Below are positions 1 through 7,494 of a stretch of 28,888 nt of DNA, piece by piece. Made by a program: the position numbers and the translations under genes. Under the pieces are notes generated by a model. That model saw only the letters and a program-made list of their open reading frames with translations, ran no database searches and was not told the DNA's origin. This stretch comes from UBA12078 sp964573565 (GTDB lineage Bacteria; Patescibacteriota; Dojkabacteria; SC72). Where the stretch lies: the NCBI GenBank assembly GCA_964573565.1, contig CAZNJV010000001.1, positions 1 through 28,888 on the forward strand, read 5' to 3'. Position 1 is the first letter of the stretch; every line of letters begins with the position of its first letter.

Positions 1-63
1 GTATTTTGATGCTAAGGGTTCATATATTGGCATATGTGTATTATATCGTGTTTTGAAGGAATA

Positions 64-95
64 TATTATAATTAGGTATATCACAATCCTGTGAT
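64..95 (+). promoter_or_regulatory. Promoter -10 and 5' hairpin ahead of the small gene at 118
   Basis: A perfect TATAAT lies at 67-72, with no good -35 at 17 bp. The expected transcript start, near 79-80, coincides with a perfect 6-bp hairpin (ATCACA 80-85, loop ATCC, TGTGAT 90-95), so the mRNA would begin with a stem-loop. This is followed by a strong Shine-Dalgarno AGGAGG (107-112) five bases before the ATG. A 5'-terminal stem of this kind can protect an mRNA from decay; that role is inferred. Confidence 0.45.
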
Positions 96-117
96 GAGAT
101 CTTAAGAGGAGGCCCAT

Positions 118-270
118 ATGGGGTTTAGTAGTGTGGTACACGTAAGAGAGTTTGAAGAAAATTCGAGATTGAGACGCATCAAGCGCCGTCGCCGCGTAAG
201 GGCAATTATCCTTATTACAGCTGCTCTTGCTATCATTGCAGGAGATGTTGTATGTATTGTCCTTCTTTAG
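118..270 (+). CDS. Small Arg-rich single-pass membrane protein (50 aa), unknown function
   Basis: I do not recognise this 50-residue protein. Residues 18-28 are strongly basic (RLRRIKRRRRV) and are followed by one hydrophobic helix (about 29-50) that runs to the C-terminus. By the positive-inside rule this suggests an N-terminus in the cytoplasm and a tail-anchored helix. The start is fixed by a near-perfect Shine-Dalgarno AGAGGAGG ending five bases before the ATG, which is exceptional in this window, where most genes have none. Arginine is written with CGC/CGT rather than the AGA that dominates elsewhere. A hairpin follows the stop. With the next gene, another small membrane protein with a Shine-Dalgarno site, it forms a pair that stands apart from the surroundings. 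It is a likely real gene because of its start signal and clean membrane topology. Confidence 0.6.
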   Translation: MGFSSVVHVREFEENSRLRRIKRRRRVRAIILITAALAIIAGDVVCIVLL

Positions 271-277
271 ATCTCGG

Positions 278-313
278 TGGGGGTCACATAATTTTTTGTA
301 CATGTGATCCCCA
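278..313 (+). terminator. Hairpin after the small gene at 118 (terminator-like)
   Basis: TGGGGGTCACAT (278-289) pairs with ATGTGATCCCCA (302-313) as a 12-bp stem with one G-U pair. The 12-base loop carries a run of six T. It begins seven bases after the stop at 270. There is no T tract after the stem, so it is not a textbook intrinsic terminator. It could terminate weakly or protect the 3' end. Confidence 0.4.
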
Positions 314-331
314 TCTAGAACTTCCCCTAGG

Positions 332-360
332 TTGATTAGGAACAGGTCCTATAGTATAAT
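332..360 (+). promoter_or_regulatory. Sigma-70-type promoter TTGATT-17-TATAAT
   Basis: TTGATT (332-337) and a perfect TATAAT (355-360) are separated by exactly 17 bp. It is one of the best promoters in the window. The predicted start near 367 gives a leader of about 175 nt before the gene at 541, unusually long for this genome. Confidence 0.65.
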
Positions 361-364
361 ATAT

Positions 365-512
365 GTTGTATTCAAGATTTATATCTTAATACATACTGCT
401 CTTTAAAAGGATCTAGGTTTCTCCCTGTTAGCTTGCTTAATACAATATGCTTTTCATTTAGATATGGAAGTTAGGTTGTATTAAGTAAGACAAAAATCAA
501 TCCCAACTGGGA
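365..512 (+). ncRNA. Structured 5' leader with alternative pairings (candidate regulatory RNA)
   Basis: This stretch has no gene. Hairpin 1 is GTATTCAAGAT (368-378) with ATCTTAATAC (383-392), loop TTAT, one bulged C. Hairpin 2 is a 14-bp stem, 432-445 with 476-489 (one G-U), around a 30-nt loop. The element CTTAATAC occurs twice (385-392 and 436-443), and its complement GTATTAAG / GTATTCAAG occurs at 478-485 and 368-376. The 5' arm of hairpin 1 can therefore also pair with the 5' arm of hairpin 2, and other swaps are possible. A small hairpin TCCC-AACT-GGGA (501-512) precedes the Shine-Dalgarno site. This could be a cis-regulatory leader or a separate small RNA; I match it to no known class. 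Confidence 0.4.
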
Positions 513-540
513 AAATATATTGAAAAAAGGAGAAATTGAA

Positions 541-876
541 ATGACTATCGTAACCGCTATTTTAGCAATGGTGCTGAAGCCGCTTGCGGCAGTTCTTGGT
601 GCCCTCTTCCTCGTGGAGATAATAAAATTCCAGGAAAAGATGCATAAAGATCAGAAAGTTTTTGCATGGATTTCCATGCTCCTGATGTTGGTTTTTGTTG
701 CCGATATTCCTGTCCCTTTGTGGGCAAGATTAGCAATGGTCGGCATACCATTTGTTTTAAACTTGCTGGACATTAAGCACCTTGGAAATGATCGTGGATA
801 CGTTAACGTCAACTTTGTTGAGACTATATGGGCGTTATTCTTAATGTCTATTATCGTTTTCCTCTGGCTGGCCTAG
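541..876 (+). CDS. Integral membrane protein (111 aa), unknown function
   Basis: I do not recognise this protein. It has about four hydrophobic helices (roughly residues 3-24, 40-57, 60-78 and 92-110), with a short charged loop (about 27-39: FQEKMHKDQK) and a polar loop around 80-91. An upstream in-frame TTG at 520 could extend it by seven residues, but the ATG at 541 has a good Shine-Dalgarno AAGGAGA (527-533) at seven-base spacing, so I chose it. It is transcribed from the promoter at 332-360 through a structured leader. Codon choice (CTG, CTC, GCC, GTG, CCG) is richer in GC than neighbouring genes. A small holin- or bacteriocin-like membrane protein is possible but nothing specific supports it. 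Confidence 0.65.
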   Translation: MTIVTAILAMVLKPLAAVLGALFLVEIIKFQEKMHKDQKVFAWISMLLMLVFVADIPVPLWARLAMVGIPFVLNLLDIKHLGNDRGYVNVNFVETIWALFLMSIIVFLWLA

Positions 877-936
877 ATCACCTTTATTTTGCAGTTCCGG
901 GAGGGTTATCCAAACAATAACCCTCCTGGTGATCTA
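873..936. terminator. Two-tier hairpin between convergent genes, probable bidirectional terminator
   Basis: The outer stem CTAGATCACC (873-882) pairs perfectly with GGTGATCTAG (927-936). An inner stem GGAGGGTTAT (900-909) pairs perfectly with ATAACCCTCC (916-925), with a six-base loop. The outer stem includes the stop codon of the gene ending at 876. There is no T tract on either side. It sits between convergent genes (541-876 plus, 962-1498 minus), so it probably ends or stabilises transcripts from both. Confidence 0.55.
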
Positions 937-961
937 GTATCATTACAAATTGAAAAAATAT

Positions 962-1498
962 TTACTTACTGTAAATATATAACCCCTTTTTATTCCTTAA
1001 CACTACCCTCTTCTCTCCCTTCATATCCTTAATACCATTCTCATATGAATATACTACTCCCCCATCCTTTACAAATTTCTCTAACCTAGGTCTTAATATC
1101 CTCAAACTATTCTCATCCAAAAAGCAATATATCTTGTTAGCCTTAGAAATATCTACCTTGTAAATATTCTGTATCTCAAAAATAATATCTTTAACAAATG
1201 GGAATTTAATATCTCTCATCAAATTAGAAAATATTACTAACAGAGGGGAAATATCATATCCAAAACACTTACACTTGTATCTCTCATATACTTTAAATAC
1301 CAATCTACCATCACCACTACCTAGATCTAGGAATGTATCCTTCTTTTTTGCATCTATCAAATCTGCAATCTCATCTAGTACATCATTTGGTGTCTTTGAA
1401 AGAGGACCAATAATGGCAGTCACAAGTATTGAAAGGATAATACAGAGGAATAGTAAAACCAAAGTTATGATTATACCTAGGGTAATACCGTTTAACAT
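962..1498 (-). CDS. Membrane-anchored SAM-dependent methyltransferase, FAM173/ATPSCKMT-like
   Basis: A 178-residue class I methyltransferase. An N-terminal membrane helix (about 5-31) is followed by the SAM-binding motif I at about 55-64 (FLDLGSGDGR), then an acidic post-I position in GYDISPLL. A segment ahead of motif I (TPNDVLDEIADLI) and the later FLDENSLRILRPRL recall the FAM173/ATPSCKMT family, whose eukaryotic members are membrane-anchored protein-lysine methyltransferases; bacterial members are uncharacterised. Substrate here is unknown. It is divergent from truB over a gap of 38 bp. A GATAAT box lies about ten bases ahead of the ATG and there is no Shine-Dalgarno site, suggesting a very short leader. 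Confidence 0.75.
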   Translation of the reverse strand: MLNGITLGIIITLVLLFLCIILSILVTAIIGPLSKTPNDVLDEIADLIDAKKKDTFLDLGSGDGRLVFKVYERYKCKCFGYDISPLLVIFSNLMRDIKFPFVKDIIFEIQNIYKVDISKANKIYCFLDENSLRILRPRLEKFVKDGGVVYSYENGIKDMKGEKRVVLRNKKGLYIYSK

Positions 1499-1536
1499 TG
1501 TGATATCATTATCAATGTAAATTAATATATATGTAC

Positions 1537-2241
1537 ATGATAGACGGAATTTTACTAATAGACAAGGAGGAAAATATTACATCCTATACTGCTATTAGAA
1601 TGTTAAAGCGAATACTTCCCAAAGGTCAAAAGATCGGTCATGCGGGTACTTTAGATCCTTTTGCCACTGGACTTTTGATTGTACTTCTAGGCAAAGCTAC
1701 TAAGCTTATGGATACCATCCATAGTCTAGACAAGGAATATGAGGTAAAAGCAGAATTTGGATATGCTACTGATACCCAGGATTGTACTGGAGAGAAGATC
1801 AAAACCTCTCCTACTCTACAACAAGTCTCAAAGGAAGAGTTGGAAGAGAATATTAAGAGATATCTTCTTGGAAATATATCTCAGCTACCTCCGCAATATT
1901 CAGCCAAAAAGATTAACGGCCAGAAGGCATATGATCTTGCCAGAGAAGGCAAAGCGGTTGTTTTAAAACCAAAAGATATATCGATATATTCATTTGATAT
2001 TATTGAATACAACTGGCCACTTGTTACATTTAGAGTAAGATGCTCTACGGGGACATATATCAGAACATTGGTAAATGATCTGGGAGAGAAGGTCGGGACA
2101 TATGCTACGGCTATGGAACTTAGAAGAAACAATATTGGGGAATTCGATGTTGAGAGTGCTATATCAACAAAGGATATTAATGAACAGGTGGTAGAGAGTA
2201 TAATGGGGATAGATAAAGTTAAGGAAATATTGAAGATATGA
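1537..2241 (+). CDS. truB: tRNA pseudouridine-55 synthase TruB
   Basis: Isomerises U55 to pseudouridine in the T-loop of tRNAs. The N-terminus (MIDGILLIDKEENITS) matches the family opening, and the catalytic motif GHAGTLDPFATGLL carries the nucleophilic Asp at residue 40. Further conserved segments are YEVKAEFGYATDTQD and RVRCSTGTYIRTLVNDLG. At 234 residues it is shorter than the E. coli enzyme (about 314), with little room for a C-terminal PUA domain. An ATG at 1531 would add two residues. I prefer 1537 because it matches family starts and lies eight bases after a TAATAT box (1523-1528), as in other leaderless genes here. The stop TGA overlaps the start of rsmI, so the two are probably translationally coupled. 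Confidence 0.93.
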   Translation: MIDGILLIDKEENITSYTAIRMLKRILPKGQKIGHAGTLDPFATGLLIVLLGKATKLMDTIHSLDKEYEVKAEFGYATDTQDCTGEKIKTSPTLQQVSKEELEENIKRYLLGNISQLPPQYSAKKINGQKAYDLAREGKAVVLKPKDISIYSFDIIEYNWPLVTFRVRCSTGTYIRTLVNDLGEKVGTYATAMELRRNNIGEFDVESAISTKDINEQVVESIMGIDKVKEILKI

Positions 2242-2930
2242 ACAAAGGAAAACTGTATGTAGTGGCTACCCCTATTGGTAATCTAAATGATATGACTTTT
2301 AGAGCGGTTGATACTCTAAAAAGTGTTGCCTTCATTTTAGCAGAGGATACTAGAGAAACATCTAAGCTTCTACAAAGGTATGAGATACAAACGCAGTTGG
2401 TATCTTACAGAGACCAAAATCATGACAGAATGATTGGGAAGGTAGTAGAAAAGTTAGATATGGGTTTAGATTTAGCATTAGTCTCTGACTGTGGTACTCC
2501 ATTAATCTCTGATCCAGGATACAGATTGGTAAGGGATTTAAGAGAGAAAGGATACGATGTGTTGGCTATACCAGGTGCAAGTGCATTAACGTCTGCTTTG
2601 TCTGTTAGCGGTTTAGCTACAAATAGGTTTACATTCTTTGGATTTCTACCTAAATCTGATGTGAGGAGGGAAAAACTTCTATCTCAATACAAAGAGCTTG
2701 ATTCTACTTTGGTGCTCTATGAATCGCCTAATAGGTTATTAAAGTTATTAGAATTATTAGAAAAGATATTTGATGATTGTATTGTAACTGTTGCAAGAGA
2801 TATCTCGAAGATGAGAGAGCAATATTTCTTTGGAGATATTAATACTGTTAAGGCTAGTATAGATGTTAATGATTTTGAGAACAATCCGCATGGGGAATAT
2901 GTGGTTATGGTAGAAAACAAAAAGGATTAG
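2238..2930 (+). CDS. rsmI: 16S rRNA (cytidine-1402 2'-O)-methyltransferase RsmI
   Basis: Tetrapyrrole-methylase-fold enzyme that 2'-O-methylates C1402 in the 16S rRNA decoding centre. Family signatures run in order: ATPIGNLNDMT (about 10-20), AEDTRETSKLL, SDCGTPLISDPG (about 83-94), IPGASALTSALSVSGL and FFGFLPKS. Length is 230 residues against about 280 in E. coli, so the short C-terminal domain is missing. It overlaps truB by four bases (ATGA). Its own stop TAG shares bases with the stop of the convergent tatD. RsmH, which N4-methylates the same nucleotide, is encoded about 5 kb away (7815-8693), so the full m4Cm1402 modification is represented here. Confidence 0.93.
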   Translation: MNKGKLYVVATPIGNLNDMTFRAVDTLKSVAFILAEDTRETSKLLQRYEIQTQLVSYRDQNHDRMIGKVVEKLDMGLDLALVSDCGTPLISDPGYRLVRDLREKGYDVLAIPGASALTSALSVSGLATNRFTFFGFLPKSDVRREKLLSQYKELDSTLVLYESPNRLLKLLELLEKIFDDCIVTVARDISKMREQYFFGDINTVKASIDVNDFENNPHGEYVVMVENKKD

Positions 2931-3802
2931 TGAAATAGCTTCTCGTAATTCTCATCTGTAATTTTCTCCAACTCCTCCACGGATACCCCCTTTATATCTG
3001 CAGCTACCTCCATAATTTCTCTAACATCACTTGGTTGGGCAAACTTCTCCTTAATATTTTTATTCTTTCTCACAGACTGTGGAGGTAAAAATGGCCCATC
3101 TGTCTCAAACAATATTCTCTCTACTGGAACCTGTTTTAATATCTCTCTTACATTCTCACCACTCTTGTAGGTAATGATGGCATTGAAACCAACATAGAAA
3201 CCTAGATCCAAGATATCCTGAAGATACTTAATATCACCAGTATAGCTATGGAAACTACCACGAAGCTTCCCCTTTCCCTCTTGTGCTACCAATCTCAATG
3301 CATCACTTACAGATTCACTCTCTCCCTGCGTATCTCTGGCGTGTATACTCATTGGAAGGTTGTATTTAGTAGCAAGTGCAATATGTTTGCAAAATGAAAG
3401 CTTTTGGATCTCCTTAAGCTGAGATTTAATCTCTTTTGAAATATTTTGAGGGATATTGAATTGATAGTAATCCAGACCGGTCTCGCCTACTGCTTTAATT
3501 CTTTTCCTATTTCTCTCAAACAATTGCTCCCATTCCTGTAGATATGCCCGTGATATCTCATAGATATTCTCCTTAATTCCTTTTTGTAGTGTGATCTCTT
3601 CAAATATTGTTGGATGTAACCCTACTGCGACTTCAATTATATCTGGGTATCTCTCTGCAAGTGCCAATGTGATATCAATATCTACGTTATCTGTAGTCTG
3701 TGAAAGTATATGTTTTCCTCCCATCTTTCTGAAGTTTGAAATAACTTCATCAAGGTTTGTATCTAATGGACTGAGGTTCAAATGTATATGTGAGTCGTGC
3801 AT
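2927..3802 (-). CDS. tatD: TatD-family metal-dependent hydrolase / deoxyribonuclease
   Basis: TIM-barrel metallohydrolase of the TatD family, cytoplasmic, with 3'-5' DNase activity in characterised members. Visible metal-site motifs are DSHIHLN at the N-terminus (His5, His7), VAVGLHPT, AVGETGLDYY with the metal-ligand Glu, PMSIHARDT, GSFHSYTGD and the C-terminal ILFETDGPFL with the catalytic Asp. Length (291) is slightly above the usual 255-265 because of insertions between the second and third motifs. It is convergent with rsmI and the two stop codons overlap (TTAG). A TAAAAT box with an extended TGC lies six bases ahead of the ATG and there is no Shine-Dalgarno site, so the message is probably leaderless. 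Confidence 0.9.
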   Translation of the reverse strand: MHDSHIHLNLSPLDTNLDEVISNFRKMGGKHILSQTTDNVDIDITLALAERYPDIIEVAVGLHPTIFEEITLQKGIKENIYEISRAYLQEWEQLFERNRKRIKAVGETGLDYYQFNIPQNISKEIKSQLKEIQKLSFCKHIALATKYNLPMSIHARDTQGESESVSDALRLVAQEGKGKLRGSFHSYTGDIKYLQDILDLGFYVGFNAIITYKSGENVREILKQVPVERILFETDGPFLPPQSVRKNKNIKEKFAQPSDVREIMEVAADIKGVSVEELEKITDENYEKLFH

Positions 3803-3808
3803 AGTGGA

Positions 3809-3817
3809 ATTTTAGCA
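3809..3817 (-). promoter_or_regulatory. Extended -10 promoter of tatD (leaderless type)
   Basis: On the minus strand the sequence reads TGC-TAAAAT-six bases-ATG. The predicted transcription start coincides with the ATG at 3802. Confidence 0.45.
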
Positions 3818-3894
3818 CAATTTGCAAAAGAGAATACTACAAGCCCTCTCATCTGTAACATTAGTCTTGTAATGTGGTAGAATATGATCCGATT

Positions 3895-4605
3895 ATGGGC
3901 AAGATCAAACAGAGAAATTGGTTGATAATTATCACCATTTTCTTGGTAATTGTATCTGGGGCAGGACTTTTTGTCTCAATACAACAAAAATTATCATTCA
4001 ACTCTTGTGCGTATGGAGAGAATGTATACAGAAGTGGTGAGCAGGTTCCAGAATTTAATGGAGAGCAGGAATGTACATGTAATTCTGATGGCTCCATAAA
4101 ATGTGGTACAGAATCCGATGGTGTCGTATATACTGGCTATTCTTCTTCCAATCTTAAGTTCTCCTACAGCTATATTAATCTCCTTGAGTCTAATACCATT
4201 CTAAATTCTGATGTAACACCTTTGGATGCTTCTTACAGTAATGGTATCTTAAAGGTATCTTTCGAACGAGACGTGTTATGCTCTTCAGATGAGATTGCAC
4301 CTGCACAATCAGGTTTTTACCAACTATCCTCTGATGCTTTGCGTCTTACAATAATGACAAATGTAGATACTTCAAAATATACCGCACCGTGCAAGATCGC
4401 CAACAGCTTTGAAATCTCTGACCCCAATATCTCTTTCTCTGATGATTTCCAGATATATTATGAATCTGAATCTGGAGAGTTCTTAAGCTTGGGTGCATGC
4501 GTTTACAAGGGTACTCTACACGGGGACCAAGATGTATTTAAAGACAAAGATACTACCTCTGTCTGCCTGTGCAATACAGGTACTGTTACCTGTAAGGATT
4601 TATAG
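3895..4605 (+). CDS. Membrane-anchored or secreted Cys-rich protein with two VWC-like repeats
   Basis: I do not recognise the whole protein. An N-terminal helix (about 9-27) acts as a signal anchor. Just after it and again at the extreme C-terminus there is a similar Cys pattern: C-x-Y-x-G near the start, then C-x-C and a final Cys after GSIK or GTVT (about residues 36-68 and 202-235). This resembles half of a von Willebrand C module. Between them is a beta-rich Ser/Asp-rich domain with a few more Cys. The Cys count suggests disulfide-bonded folding outside the membrane. A GTG at 3874 would add seven residues, but a TAGAAT box (3878-3883) lies inside that extension, so ATG 3895 is preferred. 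The stop abuts that of the convergent mraY (TTATAG). Confidence 0.6.
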   Translation: MGKIKQRNWLIIITIFLVIVSGAGLFVSIQQKLSFNSCAYGENVYRSGEQVPEFNGEQECTCNSDGSIKCGTESDGVVYTGYSSSNLKFSYSYINLLESNTILNSDVTPLDASYSNGILKVSFERDVLCSSDEIAPAQSGFYQLSSDALRLTIMTNVDTSKYTAPCKIANSFEISDPNISFSDDFQIYYESESGEFLSLGACVYKGTLHGDQDVFKDKDTTSVCLCNTGTVTCKDL

Positions 4606-5631
4606 TAATCCTAGATAGATTCCTAAGATACAGAAGACGAATGTAAATAGCCAGAATCTCATTGTTACTTTGTACTGTGGCCAACCTTTTGCTTGGAAGT
4701 GGTGATGGATTGGAGCTATGATGAAAACTCTTTTCTTAAGAAATCTCATACTTAATATCTGTATCGCACTAGACCCCATGATGATCCATGTCATTGCAGA
4801 CATTACGAGATATGGGATTAAGTTGTCTGTTACTATTCCAATGAAGAAAATTGCAAAACCAAGTGGCATTGCACCAGGGCCTCCATTCCAGAATCTTGCA
4901 GGAGGGATATTGAAATACAGGTCGATGATTTGTACCCCAAGTATTATGCACAGTATAGGGATAAATTGAGTTTGCCCTTGTATGAGAAGAAGTAGGATCA
5001 TTGAAAAATTTATAATTGCGAAGATACCCATCATTAATCCATCTAATCCATCGGTTAATTCTGCGGAATAGATAGCTAGCTGACTAATGAAACCAAGGAT
5101 TATTAAAACTAATGGTGTAATAGATATTGTTAAAATATTGAAGAAGGACAGAGATGTAAATTCCCCTGTATTGTAGAGCAAGAACATTATTCCAATATTC
5201 ATTAATGTTGCAAAGCCCAATTTCCCTAATCTCCATTCAAATCTCTCTTGGAAGGCTTTCATCTTCTCATTATTTTTAAAACCATTTGTGAAGATTACAA
5301 CATCTATGAATCCCCAGAGTCCATACAGTACAAATCCTAGCAAGAATACTTTGAGTACTGGTGTAAGGGGAACTGTTAATGCAATTATGATGGGCACTAC
5401 AATCCAGATTAAGATACCTCCCATATTAGGAGTCCCATTTGTTTCTGTTACTCTCATTATCCTTAAGAATAGGGAGTTATCTCCTTTCTCATCAGCACCG
5501 ATCTTGGATTTCTTAAGCCCACTGACTTGGTTAAATTTATACAGAATACTTATCATTATTGGGGCAAATACTGCGGAACAAACTACAGCAAGAAAGAGGT
5601 AGTTTAGAGAGGTTCTGAGAGTATCTATCAT
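4600..5631 (-). CDS. mraY: MraY-like phospho-MurNAc-pentapeptide transferase, atypical active site
   Basis: Multi-pass membrane enzyme of the polyprenyl-phosphate phospho-sugar transferase family. MraY moves phospho-MurNAc-pentapeptide to undecaprenyl phosphate to make lipid I. Family features present are GTPNMGGI (66-73), ELTDGLDGL (191-199) and the MraY-specific IHHHFQAKGWP (308-318), with about ten hydrophobic helices over 343 residues. Two usually invariant acidic sites are altered. GFIDV replaces the GFxDD motif (Val111 for the second Asp), and NGGPGAMPLG (249-258) replaces MGDxGSLALG (Gly251 for the metal-binding Asp). An insertion of roughly 15 residues precedes GTPNMGG. It lies last in the mraZ-rsmH-ftsL-ftsI run, 32 bp after ftsI. 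It may be a working variant with a different metal site or a degenerate paralogue. Confidence 0.82.
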   Translation of the reverse strand: MIDTLRTSLNYLFLAVVCSAVFAPIMISILYKFNQVSGLKKSKIGADEKGDNSLFLRIMRVTETNGTPNMGGILIWIVVPIIIALTVPLTPVLKVFLLGFVLYGLWGFIDVVIFTNGFKNNEKMKAFQERFEWRLGKLGFATLMNIGIMFLLYNTGEFTSLSFFNILTISITPLVLIILGFISQLAIYSAELTDGLDGLMMGIFAIINFSMILLLLIQGQTQFIPILCIILGVQIIDLYFNIPPARFWNGGPGAMPLGFAIFFIGIVTDNLIPYLVMSAMTWIIMGSSAIQILSMRFLKKRVFIIAPIHHHFQAKGWPQYKVTMRFWLFTFVFCILGIYLGLL

Positions 5632-5663
5632 TTTAGTACTTATTAATTAAGTTATATATTATC

Positions 5664-7493
5664 TCAATTTGCTTTCTGTATTTCCAGATCATCCTTGATA
5701 GCTAGGAAAATGCTTCTCCATACAGGTACGGATGTGTACGATGCATAAGTACTAACCTGTGGCTCTTCAAGCTTTACTAGCATTACGAATTTGGGGTCAT
5801 CGTATGGAGCGTAACCTATTACGGTAGCATTACTAATATCATCCTCATAACCGGTTCCATCTGTCTTCGCAATCTGTGCAGTTCCTGTTTTTGCGGCAAT
5901 TTTGTAACTCTTTAGATCAGATGCCAATCCTCCGAGTGCGTTGTCTATGACACCTTGTGCAAGGTCTTTGCTTATGATATCTGCAGTCGTTTTTGATACT
6001 GGTGTTGATATTGTTTGTGGTTGTATAGTTATTGTCTCATTGTTATCGGCTATTTGTGAGATGATGTATGGTCTCATTCTAACTCCACCATTAGCTAATG
6101 TGCTAAATGCGGAGATTACTTGAAGAGAAGTCGCGGAGATTCCTTGCCCATATGAAGCTGTAATTTGATCTAGCTTTGTCCATTGCTCTAGTGGCTTCAT
6201 GTAGCTAGTACTTTCATCCTGCAAGCCAATACCAATGAATTGGCCTATACCAAATGCCTCTAAATATGAGTAGAACTCTGGAAGGGCGACAGATAGTCCT
6301 GCTTTTGCGGCGCATGGGTTATTTGATTTGGCAAATATTCCTGAAATATCTATCAATCCACTAGGTCTTTTATTCCATGTGTAGATATATCGTCCTTTGA
6401 GGTCTTCGTATCCTGTTTCTGCGTAAAGATCGAGTTTACCTGTACTATCGTTACAAGTATAGTCTTCCTTGATAGCACCTGAATCTAGAGCTATGGCTAA
6501 AGTGATTGGTTTTTGTACAGATCCATACTCATATACATCTGCTACTGCCCTATTTTTCAATATCCATGGCTCAGAGATTCTCCAGTACTCTGATGGATTG
6601 TATGTAGGATAGTTGGCCATCGCTAAAATCGCTCCTGTATGTGGATCCATGATTATGACTGAACCGCTCTTTGATCTCGTATCCTTAACCCCCTGTTCTA
6701 GCTGCTCTTCCACCTTTGCTTGCAAATTAGGATCTATTGTCAATGTAAAATCTTTTCCCTCTCTTGGCAGTATAGGGTCGTATTCGGATGTAAGGATAAC
6801 ATTTCCTGCAGAATCCTTTTCTTCGTATGTATATCCTTCACTTCCAGTTAAATCTCCAAAATAGTAACCTTGGATACCATACTGACCAAGATCATCACCC
6901 TGTGCATCCTGCCCTATGAAGCCTAAAACATGGGCTGCTAAGGTTCCATTTGGATACAATCTCTGTTCTTTGTTCTCAAAATACATACCAAAGCCCGCAG
7001 TGCCATCTCCAAATATCTCTTCTTGTGCTAATGCATTCTTTATATCCGTAGATACTCCTTTTGCTAGATTAACATATACAAAATCGTCTGTTATCTTTTC
7101 TTCTATGGTTGATTTCTCTACCCCTAGGAGACTGGCTACTTCGGTGATGAACTTATCCTTTTGTGAAAAGAATTTTTCTCTCTCAACTGTATCTGTGCTT
7201 AAGGTTGCATATATATCCCAAACGGGTTGATCAACTGCAAGTATTGTCCCATCTGTAGCAGTAATCTTACCTCTAGTAGCGGTTTGTACACCACTAGATT
7301 GGTATTGCTCGTTCGCCATGGCCTTTAATTCGTCAGAATCAACAATTTGCCATCGGAAAATCTGCAATACAACGAGGAAAGCTACAACAGAAATGATATA
7401 TCCAACCAAGTAGATATTGTTGTGTGGTTTTGAACTGCCACTCTTACTTCGATGTCCTTTTTGAGAAGTGTAGAGATGGTTTAGCTTAGCCAT
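5664..7493 (-). CDS. ftsI: Division transpeptidase FtsI / class B penicillin-binding protein
   Basis: Septal peptidoglycan D,D-transpeptidase. One N-terminal membrane helix (about 27-50) is followed by a PBP-dimer domain (about 60-240) with the RGKITATDG motif at 74-82. The transpeptidase domain holds all three catalytic motifs: SVQK (Ser325 nucleophile, Lys328), SNN (390-392) and KTG (535-537). Length (609) is typical and no PASTA domains follow. The SxxK region reads GSVQKP rather than the usual GSxFKP. The start is one base after the ftsL stop, so the pair is almost certainly co-translated; there is no Shine-Dalgarno site. The SEDS partner FtsW is encoded at 11876-13090 and MraY follows. 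Confidence 0.93.
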   Translation of the reverse strand: MAKLNHLYTSQKGHRSKSGSSKPHNNIYLVGYIISVVAFLVVLQIFRWQIVDSDELKAMANEQYQSSGVQTATRGKITATDGTILAVDQPVWDIYATLSTDTVEREKFFSQKDKFITEVASLLGVEKSTIEEKITDDFVYVNLAKGVSTDIKNALAQEEIFGDGTAGFGMYFENKEQRLYPNGTLAAHVLGFIGQDAQGDDLGQYGIQGYYFGDLTGSEGYTYEEKDSAGNVILTSEYDPILPREGKDFTLTIDPNLQAKVEEQLEQGVKDTRSKSGSVIIMDPHTGAILAMANYPTYNPSEYWRISEPWILKNRAVADVYEYGSVQKPITLAIALDSGAIKEDYTCNDSTGKLDLYAETGYEDLKGRYIYTWNKRPSGLIDISGIFAKSNNPCAAKAGLSVALPEFYSYLEAFGIGQFIGIGLQDESTSYMKPLEQWTKLDQITASYGQGISATSLQVISAFSTLANGGVRMRPYIISQIADNNETITIQPQTISTPVSKTTADIISKDLAQGVIDNALGGLASDLKSYKIAAKTGTAQIAKTDGTGYEDDISNATVIGYAPYDDPKFVMLVKLEEPQVSTYASYTSVPVWRSIFLAIKDDLEIQKAN

Positions 7494-7494
7494 T

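Noticed and set aside
2238..2241. Possible recoding of TGA (as in Absconditabacteria)
   Set aside because: truB ends naturally at TGA overlapping the rsmI start, and the conserved genes contain no in-frame TGA, so the standard bacterial code applies.
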